Below, piece by piece: positions 55,771 to 64,000 of a stretch of DNA of 64,000 nucleotides. The stretch spans positions 37,161,958-37,225,957 of the forward strand of contig NC_051075.1 in NCBI RefSeq assembly GCF_004664715.2, in the 5' to 3' direction. The translations under genes were made by a program, and so were the position numbers. Source of the stretch: Peromyscus leucopus (lineage: Eukaryota > Chordata > Mammalia > Rodentia > Cricetidae). How positions within the stretch are numbered: the stretch's first letter is position 1; each line of letters begins with the position of its first letter. A model generated the notes under the pieces. The model searched no databases. It saw nothing but the letters and a program-made list of their open reading frames with translations, and was not told the origin of the DNA.

Positions 55771-56639
55771 ACGAAAACATTCATGTGGCTAGTGCAGTAG
55801 ACGTCATAAGGCTGCTCCAGAGCATCTTTCCATAAGAGGCAAAGAGCCTACTCAGTGAAATACTGTAATGAAAACTAAGATAAGTCTAACTGAAGTAGTT
55901 TTTTTCTGTGACTGTGATTTTGGTAAATACCCTGCAAAGCAACATTAGCACTAAGCATTGGGTTTCTCATGCCAAACTTCTTCATTTCAGATAAGAAAAC
56001 AGTCCATGGCTGTATGACCCTGAAGACACTCAATCTCCTCAAAGAGAAGTCACAAAAATAAGCATGCTATGTTAAACTCGCCCTAAAATACTCTCAAAGT
56101 CCATCAAGATGACAATGGGAATGACCCACGTTCCTGCTTCCTAGGATTTTCTTACTATCTTAAACACCTACGAGACAACAAACAAAAATCACCACGTTGG
56201 GACAAACAAACACCAGTTTTTTTCAGAAAGAACAGTTAAAGGAATTTTCAGTTCTTAACAGGAGAATATCAAGTCAAACCTGTATTCCAGTTATACCATA
56301 TTTTCAATGCCAGAAGATATTTCCTTATACATACACTGTAAGTAGAACAATCATAACATACATGCAGAAACACACAGAAGCATTTAAAAACTATTTCTAA
56401 TATTATATTTAACAAAATACAGAAATATTTTTACTAATTGTGTTTTCCAGGTTTCCATATTCACAATCAAACAAAAAAATCTTGTTAGTGCATCTGTTCC
56501 ATCAACTAACATTTGCATTTCAAGAAAACATAGTCAATAAACCTGGCTTTCTGACTGACAGCTATTTCAAATTCCTCATTAAAAACTCCTACAGAAGTAC
56601 AAACGGCTCTAGTGTCGTTTAAATCCTGTGTGTGCACCA
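55771..56639. other. Intron 1 sequence without recognisable features
   Basis: AT-rich, no repeat named. Short open frames at 56197-56400 and 56440-56622 lack homology. Confidence 0.5.
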
Positions 56640-56656
56640 GGAGGGGGCCTGGTGGC

Positions 56657-57175
56657 TTTTCTTCTGGAAGTTTTGTAGTTTTAGGGCTTACAATTTAGAT
56701 TTATGATCTATTTGAATTAATTTTATAATGACATGATAATTCTATTTATGGTGCATGTATTGCATGTGGACAGCTGGTCATCTCACCATTACTGACCAGT
56801 GGTGTGTTCTTTGCTAAAGGCCTTTACTACTTTATCAAAACGACTGTGCTTACACATGTATGCCCTTATGCTGGGTTGTCTGTTCTGTCCCACTGTTTCA
56901 TTGATTATCTTTATTTAGATCATTGCCACTCAGCTTAGATAGCTGTTTACAGACACTCTTGAAGGAGGCCAGGCATGGTGGTGCACGCCTGTAATCCCAG
57001 CACTCTGGAAGTTGAGGCAGGAGGAGCGATATTTTCAAGCCACCTGTTACTTAATGAAACTCTTGGTTTTGTGTTTGATAGCTAGATAGATAGCTGATAA
57101 TGTTTGTTCTCCCAGATTTCTTTTATGTCGAAGTTGTTTACATTATTTGAGGGCCTCTCTTCATGTGAGAATTTT
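56657..57175 (+). repeat. Left arm of 519-bp inverted repeat
   Basis: Reverse complement of 59149-59667 with two mismatches and no gaps by direct reading. L1 sequence continues past both arm ends, so this is the ancestral copy. Confidence 0.95.
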
Positions 57176-57253
57176 AAAATCCATGTATCAATTTCTGTTA
57201 AAAAGCCTGCTGAAATTTTACATGGAATTTTGTTCAGTGTATAGGTCATTTGA

Positions 57254-57469
57254 AAGAAATTGGTATCTTGGGGCTGGAGAGATGGCTCAGCAGTTCAGAG
57301 CACTGGCTGCTCTTCCAGAGGACCCCAGTTCAATTCCCAGCACCCACACGGTGGCTTACAACTGCCTGTAACTCCAGTTCCAGGGAATCCAACACTCTCA
57401 CACAGAAATACATGCAGGCAAAACACCAAAAAAGAAAAATTTAAAAAAAAAAAAGAAATTGGTATCTTA
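57254..57469 (+). repeat. B2 SINE with target duplication
   Basis: B2 from GGGGCTGGAGAGATGGCTCA to an A-rich end. AAAGAAATTGGTATCTT occurs at 57254-57270 and 57453-57469. Confidence 0.94.
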
Positions 57470-57671
57470 TATTGCTGAGTATTCTGATCTAAAAATAAAA
57501 TCTGAATCGCTAGATCATTAATTTCTTTCTTGTATGTGTGTGCATGTGTGTGTTTGTGTGGTATTTATGTATATGTATATGTGCGTGTGTGTCAATGTGT
57601 GTATGCAGGTGTTCATGTTCATATGTGTAAAAGTTACAGATGAGCATAGAGGATCTTCTTCATTTGCTCTC

Positions 57672-57844
57672 TACCTTATTTGTTTGTTTGTTAATGTTTT
57701 TTTCAAGACAGGGTCTCACTATATAGCCCTGGAACTCTCTCTGTAGACCAGGCTGTCCTTGAATTCACAGAGATCCACCTGCTTCTGCCTCCTGAGTGCT
57801 GGGATTAAAGGTGTGCGCCAGTATAGCCAGTTTCTACCTTATTT
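57672..57844 (-). repeat. B1 SINE with target duplication
   Basis: Reverse B1 (CAAGACAGGGTCTCACTATA to GTGTGCGCCAGTATAGCC) flanked by TCTACCTTATTT. It sits in an older reversed B3 whose other end is near 58368-58440. Confidence 0.9.
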
Positions 57845-57856
57845 ATTTTTAAAGTT

Positions 57857-58360
57857 AGTGTCCTTTATTGGAGAAGATGGGAGATGGAGGACAGTCTTTG
57901 GGATCTTAGAGTAATTTTAGAGTGGAGGAGGCCATTCTGGAAGAGAGGCCACCAGTCTGTGAAGAAGTCGTCAGGAAGTGCTGAAGGGATCCCGGTGGAG
58001 AGGCAGTTCCCAGGGCATCCCTGTGAGACAGTGTCTGGAAGGTGGTGGTCCGGGTGGTGAGTACTCAGAAGAGGAAACTCAGAGCTGAATACCAGCCACA
58101 GCTTTCGATCTGGCTCTGCCCTGTGTAGGCTGAGGCATGGGAGGCCGTGCTGAAGAACCAGAAAATGCTGGCCGTCCAGAGAAAAGGCAGGAAGTGAATC
58201 CACCAGGTAACACCCGTGTAGACTCAGCTTCACCTCACTGGATGCCTTCTCCAGGAGAGCTGGACTAGAGCTGGCTGCCCTAAAATCTGTTGAGACTCAG
58301 GTAGCCACTTCAGGTCCTGGGTCTGGTCAGCCGACTGGCCACAAACTCTGGACACCCAAA
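57857..58360 (-). pseudogene. Probable processed retrocopy of an unidentified transcript
   Basis: On the minus strand this runs to an AATAAA signal (57869-57864) about 8 bases from its end. It contains a 122-codon open frame (58233-57865, including LPAFSLDGQHFLVLQHGLP). It interrupts a reversed B3 SINE, and TTTTTAAAGTT (57846-57856) and TTTTAAGTT (58361-58369) may be its imperfect target duplication. There is no clear poly(A) tail and I cannot name the parent gene. Confidence 0.5.
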
Positions 58361-58527
58361 TTTTAAGTTGTCACACCTGCACAGCAAACACTTTATGACT
58401 ACGCCACATTTCTGAGTCCCTGGTCTTTGCTGTGTATCAGTAATATTTTATTAAAGTTTTAATGATCTTTGAAATGGATTTTTTTATTAAAAAACATTAA
58501 AATTACGTTTATTCATTTAGGATAGGG

Positions 58528-58803
58528 CAGGGAGGTGTAGACTGCTGTATGTGCGGAGAGGTCAGAGGACAACCTCCAGGAACTGGTTCTTTCCCTGCCC
58601 TGGAGATGGAACAGGCCGTCAGGGAGGTGTAGACTGCTGTATGTGCGGAGAGGTCAGAGGACAACCTCCAGGAACTGGTTCTTTCCCTGCCCTGGAGACG
58701 GAACAGGCCGGCAGGGAGGTGTAGACTGCTGTATGTGCGGGGAGGTCAGAGGACAACCTCCGGGAATGGGTTCTTTCCCTGCCCTGGAGACGGAACAGGC
58801 CGG
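58528..58803 (+). repeat. 92-bp minisatellite, 3 copies
   Basis: Units begin at 58528, 58620 and 58712 (CAGGGAGGTGTAGACTGCTG), over 95% identical. The unit derives from a reversed B3 (GAGGTCAGAGGACAACCTCC). Confidence 0.96.
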
Positions 58804-58929
58804 CAGGCCCGACAGCAGACGCTCTGACCCACTGAGCCGTCTCACCAGCCTTTAGGTTCTGGTTTTTCCTCCAAGTTGTATTTTAAGTCGTTCATAATGA
58901 GAACACTTGTAAGATTTTGTTTTATTTTT

Positions 58930-59148
58930 CTTTCTTATTAAGACAAGGTCTCATGTAGACAAGGCTGGCCTGGAACTTGCTCTGGGGCTGTTCTTGAGCC
59001 CCTAATCTTCTTGCCTTCCTTCTGGAATGTTGAGATTACAGGCCCAGGATTTTTTTTAAGGGTCTCACTGTGTAGCTCTGAACTCACTATGCAGGTTAGG
59101 CTGACCTTGAACTCACAGAGATCCACCTGCCTTTGCCTCATGTGTACC
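58930..59148 (-). repeat. Two reversed B1-family SINEs, second cut by inverted-repeat arm
   Basis: AGACAAGGTCTCATGTAGAC to TGAGATTACAGGCCC (58930-59045), then GGGTCTCACTGTGTAGCTCT to CTGCCTTTGCCTCATG (59050-59148). Confidence 0.75.
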
Positions 59149-59667
59149 AAAATTCTTACATGAAGAGAGGCCCTCAAATAATGTAAACAACTTCGACATA
59201 AAAGAAATCTGGGAGAACAAACATTATCAGCTATCTATCTAGCTATCAAACACAAAACCAAGAGTTTCATTAAGTAACAGGTGGCTTGAAAATATCGCTC
59301 CTCCTGCCTCAACTTCCAGAGTGCTGGGATTACAGGCGTGCACCACCATGCCTGGCCTCCTTCAAGAGTGTCTGTAAACAGCTATCTAAGCTGAGTGGCA
59401 CTGATCTAAATAAAGATAATCAATGAAACAGTGGGACAGAACAGACAACCCAGCATAAGGGCATACATGTGTAAGCACAGTCGTTTTGATAAAGTAGTAA
59501 AGGCCTTTAGCAAAGAACACACCACTGGTCAGTAATGGTGAGATGACCAGCTGTCCACATGCAATACATGCACCATAAATAGAATTATCATGTCATTATA
59601 AAATTAATTCAAATAGATCATAAATCTAAATTGTAAGCCCTAAAACTACAAAACTTCCAGAAGAAAA
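59149..59667 (-). repeat. Right arm of 519-bp inverted repeat
   Basis: Inverted copy of 56657-57175, starting abruptly inside a reversed B1 (59050-59148) whose remaining third is missing. It is separated from the left arm by 1973 bp. Confidence 0.95.
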
Positions 59668-59679
59668 ATAACAGAAGTA

Positions 59680-59830
59680 AGGCATGGTAGTACACACCAG
59701 TAATTGTAGCATTTAGGAGGCTGAGGCAGGAGACTCACAAATTTGAGGCTGCATAACAAATTCCAGGTGTGCCTAGACTGCACAGTAAGATTGCCTCATA
59801 AAACCAAAACCAAAAAAAAAAGAAAGAAAG
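59680..59830 (+). repeat. Diverged B1 SINE
   Basis: GGCATGGTAGTACACACCAG to an A/GAAA tail. Confidence 0.8.
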
Positions 59831-60084
59831 AAAGAAAAAAAGCCCCACAAAACAGATATAAATATATGTTTAAAATGTTTAGTCACTTATAGTTCATTAC
59901 TGTCGGCAAGGCTAGAAAAAATAAGCATAAAACTTAAACACAACCATAGGTATTTCAAAAAAAGGACAAAAAATAAAAGCTCTTTCCTCTTTAAAACTTC
60001 TGTATCTTTTATGTATTAATTTCATAATCTCACTGGTAAATAAACTACAGCAAACACTAAAGATCTAACAAAAAAATTTAAATA

Positions 60085-60365
60085 ATGTTAGGTTGGGAAA
60101 ATGGCTCCATGGTTAAGAACACTTGCTCTTCAATAATGTAGACCTGAGTTCTAATCCCCAGAACTCAGGTAAAAAGCCAGGCCTGGCTGGATATACTATA
60201 ACCCTAAGTGTGTGGGAAAGAAGGAGGCTCACGGGGCGTGCTAACTAACAGCACAGCTTCAGGCTCAGGAGAGACCCTGTGTCTCAAAGGAGTAAGGTGA
60301 GCAGGATGGAGAGTGGTACTGAACATCTCTGATCTCTGCATGGGTGCATGCACTTACATGTCTGC

Positions 60366-60412
<47 letters not shown>
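60085..60412 (+). repeat. B3A/RSINE-like SINE with (CA)n
   Basis: GGTTGGGAAAATGGCTCCAT head, GAGAGACCCTGTGTCTCAAA, then GATCTCTGCATGGGTGCATG and CA run 60367-60412. Confidence 0.78.
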
Positions 60413-60415
<3 letters not shown>

Positions 60416-61039
60416 TTTTTTCTCCCTGTGAAACCAGAAAAGACCACAATTATTAGATTTGCTTCATTTAATCAAAGTAACCACCCAATACCCACACCCA
60501 TCACACACTGCCTAAACTACTATTTGGACTCTTTCTTAAATAAGACTTCTCAAACAAGGAACGAGCACACAGAGATAAATAAGGCAGTTGTGCTAGCCCT
60601 TCTCAAAGGCCCTCTCTCATGTATGGTATGTTGCTCCAAGTACGATACATGCACATGTACTTACATTCTGTACCATTAAACAAGGACACAATTATAACTG
60701 TTTTAAGTACTTCCTCCCTTCCATTCACTTGACTGCTGAAAACTACATCCTCCTGAGATGACAGGCCTTGGAAAACAAAGAATATATCTTTAAGAAATAC
60801 TTCAGGCAATATTATCTTACTTCACCCAGGAAAAAATATTCAATGCCAGTTTTCACACATTATCTAACTTTCTGTTTTATAGTTTACACTCAGAAATGAG
60901 GTGGATGACATATGACAAGTATTAATGCATTCATGTGAACTAAAATATTAAGTCAGCCTTTGACAAAAGATAACATGGTAAGGCTGGCTGGTTTGACAAT
61001 TACCACTGGCCTAATTAGGTTATATAGACTATTTTCCAT
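60413..61039. other. Intron 1 sequence without recognisable features
   Basis: Nothing assignable by eye. Confidence 0.5.
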
Positions 61040-61930
61040 AAACTGAATGAGTATGGGTGAGCAGGATTCTAAGATGATCCCAAAGCCCCTCTCCTCTGGT
61101 ATCCATGCCCTGTATGGTCTCTTACCTCTGAGGGCAACAGGCCCTGCTAATACAATGGGACAGCATCTCTGCAAGCAGAGAGATGGCTCAGTTCCCAGAA
61201 GCCTGCCCTGGCAGTTCTCAACCATCTGTATACAGCTCCAGAGACCCAATGTCCTCCTTCAACCTCCGCCGTCTCCTGCCCTCATATGACATACATTCAC
61301 ACATGCATACACAGAACTTAAGAAATGTCTAAAAAGTCATACCAAATATGAAAAAGGTGACCACTAATCAGCAGACCCTGAGTTATCAAAAGGGAGATTA
61401 CCCTGGGTGAGCCCCACCTCATCAGATGAAAAAACTTCAAGTGGATGTAGAAATGTGAGACTTAGCAAGAGGACTAGGCTCTACCTTAGTAGGAGAGTGC
61501 TTGCTTCCCATGCACAAGGCCTGGGTCCCATCCCCAGCACTACATGCAAACAAACAGAAAATGCACCAAGCTGAATTCCTGCTGAACTTAAACAAATGAA
61601 CACATGATGATGAACAGCATGTGCCTAGGAATGGAACACGGTCTTTAGAAGCCTTGGCTTCGATGCTCTACCTACAAGGAAATGAATCCTGTCTAAAAAC
61701 ACGAGGGCTTACAAGAGAAGAACAAGCCTCAGATGAAACCAGAGCCCTGGCCAAAAATTCTGATTTCACTATTTGAGACCATAAGCAGAGAAACAAATTA
61801 AGTTATGCCTAGACCTCTGATTAAAAAACAAAACTATCAGATAAGTAAATAGATGCAGCTTTAATCTACATTTTTGGTAATCATTTGTTATCCAGCAACA
61901 GAAAGCTCAGACAATGAACGCTGAATGAGA
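61040..61930 (+). repeat. Ancient MER/MLT-type repeat interrupted by B2 and ID SINEs
   Basis: GGATTCTAAGATGATCCCAA, GATTACCCTGGGTGAGCCCCA and a late CAACAGAAAGCTCAGACAAT suggest one old LTR-like repeat. A B2-like SINE (about 61165-61340) and an ID (61477-61560) are inserted. Confidence 0.45.
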
Positions 61931-62479
61931 ATTTAAGAAGATAGTGAAGGCCTTCCTTTAGCCAGAGCCACCTGTACTGAACCTTCCAGGAATTCTCCAA
62001 AATGACAGAGCAACAGGAAAGAGGAGAGGCGCAGATGCACGTTCTCCCAGCCTTTTAGAAAAGGGTTATTTCTTTGGCCACACATACGTGCACCTACAGG
62101 AATGATACTACAGATAGTGAGGGATTACAGACTGTTCACAAAGCAATGCCTCCTAACTGTTGCTGTGACAAAACTGGGAGCGTCTACAATACACTCAGCA
62201 TGCTGTTGGCGCGGCTGTAAACAAGCATGTTAGGGGCAAGGTTCCTGCCAAGAGTTTCCATGCAGTGAGCGCGGTAAGCACAGAGTCAAGACGGCTTCCC
62301 GGAATGAAAAGAAAAGGACCAGGACAGAAGCAAAGCCAGGGAGGGCACCTGGGTTCAACTGAGGCACCAGCCTGGTCATCCAGAACCTGTGCCCCATGAA
62401 TTCCAGACTTAGGAGATGTATGAATGGGAATAAAAGCTCTAGAGTGTAAAAGTGTTTTTCTTAAATTCAAGTGTTTATT

Positions 62480-62680
62480 AGTTATTAGTAAGTTAGTTAT
62501 TTAGCTGCGTTGTGTTCTTACCCTGCAAGGAAGTGTCACGAAACACGACAGAATCCGCTTATAAGAGTTTATCAGAGATAAAGGGACAGAGAGTGCGCAG
62601 GCCTGTGGGAGAGACACGTGCGTGGAGAAGAGGGAGAGAGAGAAGTAGTATCTTTTCCCACAGAGAAATTTTTAAAGCAA
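62480..62680 (-). repeat. Possible ERV LTR fragment
   Basis: GAATCCGCTTATAAGAGTTTATCAG and GACAGAGAGTGCGCAGGCCTGTG look LTR-like with unusually many CpGs for this intron. Family not identified. Confidence 0.3.
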
Positions 62681-63334
62681 ATTTTAATTGTCCCAGTTCA
62701 TTTTGTCTTTCTTATTCAAATTAGCATTTTTTTTGTGCTAAAAGTTGTTGCTTAGTATGAAACAAATACACTTTATTGATTAGAAAATGGCCAAGTGTTT
62801 ATAAAGTGTTTACACTGGTTTCAGGATAATCACACAGTAGTGCACATCTAATGTCTACCTCAGGAGGTGACTGGTCACACAGCAAAACCCTGTCTCCAAG
62901 GGGTAGGGGAGGTAGGGGGAGTATTACTGTTAAGCTCCAGAGGAGTTGACTATTCATAATTGTATCATGAACTGCTAGACTGTGTGGAAGAAGAATTTGT
63001 TTCTGAAGCCTTCTACTTAGAAATAGATTGTTAAAAGTACCTGTTACTAGCTATGAACTGATTTAACCATGGAATAGGACTCAAAAACAGTAATATAAAT
63101 TTGGCTTGGGTGCAAAAAAACAAACTATTTTAAAAAGAATACGGTAAGATAAAATGCATTTTATCAATAAATATTGCCTTAAATTAATAGTTTTTATTGT
63201 CTTGCTCTTTCTTGAATATACTAAACAAAGAAGCTCTAAGTAAAGAGATAAGATCATATTTATTAGCTATTTAGTAAAGACTGGAAAAGCTAGAAAATGA
63301 AAAGGCAAATTACTTCTTTTTTAAAATGTTTTTT

Positions 63335-63452
63335 CAAGACAGAATTTCTCTGTGTAACAGCTCAGACTGTCCTGGAACTCCATTTGTAGACCAAGCTGGC
63401 CTTGAACTCACAGGGATCGCCTGCCTCTCCCTCCCAAGTGCTAGGATTAAAG

Positions 63453-63501
<49 letters not shown>
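63335..63501 (-). repeat. B1 SINE followed by (GT)n
   Basis: Reverse B1 CAAGACAGAATTTCTCTGTG to GCTAGGATTAAAGG, then a GT run from about 63454. Confidence 0.9.
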
Positions 63502-63502
<1 letters not shown>

Positions 63503-63769
63503 CTGTCAACAAATGATTCTTAAAATCAGGTAACAAATTATCTCCACGTACAATGATCTTTGCTTTGAACAGACCTTAAGGAGAACATAAATGAGTAGAT
63601 AATGATTAAAGCAACTTGATATTAGATTCACTGAATAATTAGAAAGAACTATAGAATTTGGCACAGAATTAGAAAGAGGTTAAAAAGCTGGGTTTAGTTT
63701 CTTTACAATTTTCTTCCACGCATGTTAACAATGTTTTTGGAGACTCGTATCTATATGAAAGAATAGTAA
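63502..63769. other. Intron 1 sequence without recognisable features
   Basis: Short AT-rich stretch, nothing assignable. Confidence 0.5.
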
Positions 63770-63885
63770 ATTTCTGGAGGCAGGGTTTCATGTGCAGCCC
63801 TGATGGCTTTGTACTTACTATGTACTGACCTTGACTTTGTGCTATCCTCCTACTTCAGGCTCCAAGTGCTGGGATTACAGGTATG
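63770..63885 (-). repeat. Old B1-type SINE
   Basis: GGAGGCAGGGTTTCATGTGC to CAAGTGCTGGGATTACAGG on +. Confidence 0.75.
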
Positions 63886-63894
63886 TACCATCAG

Positions 63895-64000
63895 GGGACT
63901 GGAGAAACGGCTCACCAGTTAAGAGCGCTGGATGCTCTTCCAAAGGAGCAGGGTTCAGTTCCCAACACCCATGTGAAGGCTCACAGCTGTCTGTAACTCC
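63895..64000 (+). repeat. B2 SINE, cut by window end
   Basis: GGGGACTGGAGAAACGGCTC head to GGCTCACAGCTGTCTGTAACTCC at the last base. Confidence 0.92.

Larger units (their letters stand above)
56640..57535 (-). repeat. Ancient L1M fragment
   Basis: TTTTGTAGTTTTAGGGCTTACA, GAATTAATTTTATAATG, CACTGTTTCATTGATTATC and GAATTTTGTTCAGTGTATAGG follow the order of reversed old L1 ORF2. It is interrupted by a B1 fragment (56968-57030) and the B2 at 57271-57452. It runs through both ends of the left inverted-repeat arm. Confidence 0.65.

Overview
The window is mammalian nuclear DNA from a muroid rodent. It is dense in B1, B2, B3/B4 and ID SINEs. The youngest B1 copies carry the tail variant 'GGAAAGG(T/C)GCAAAGCTAC', which I associate with cricetids (hamster, vole, deer mouse), so a cricetid is the best guess for the species. 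The only host protein-coding gene I can support is Sos2, on the minus strand. Twelve consecutive coding exons (numbered 2 to 13 by analogy with human SOS genes) lie between 46718 and 2291, all with AG/GT splice borders and compatible phases. They join into about 691 uninterrupted codons covering most of the histone-fold region, the DH and PH domains and the first part of the REM domain. Exon 1 lies beyond the right edge and exon 14 onward beyond the left edge. The paralogue call rests on SOS2-type residues in exons 5, 10 and 12. Everything else is intronic and mostly mobile-element sequence. Introns in + coordinates: intron 13 (part) 1-2290; 12, 2395-10052; 11, 10176-11198; 10, 11281-11793; 9, 12450-12988; 8, 13117-19243; 7, 19343-23430; 6, 23539-26955; 5, 27100-30829; 4, 31037-37921; 3, 38087-40260; 2, 40393-46592; 1 (part) 46719-64000. 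The outstanding object is in intron 12, at 6351-8710: an LTR retroelement bounded by a perfect 6-bp target duplication (TATATG). It has two identical 106-bp terminal repeats (TG...CA) and a tRNA-Lys-type primer-binding site right after the 5' repeat. Its interior is not gag-pol but spliced host cDNA: Tgfbr1 (5'UTR, signal-peptide exon joined directly to the GS/kinase exon), an unidentified 97-codon open stretch, and a 1.15-kb Dpp4 beta-propeller segment. Its 106-bp repeats match only the promoter-distal ends of two longer LTRs in the same window (49518-49822 and 54287-54786), so they appear to lack U3, like a natural self-inactivated provirus. A second striking structure is in intron 1: a 519-bp inverted repeat (56657-57175 and 59149-59667) with only two mismatches and no gaps. 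Continuity of an ancient L1 across the left arm marks that arm as the ancestral copy. Other well-supported structures are a solo LTR nested inside a B1 with the B1's 17-bp target duplication intact (4841-5401), a URR1-type hAT element with a perfect 8-bp duplication (38444-38656), an L1 3' end and a B1 that used the same target site (51956-52782), a near-complete MaLR-like element (about 42600-45190), minisatellites of 39 and 92 bp, and a (GATA/GACA)n block. SINE and old-repeat borders are approximate because they were read by eye.
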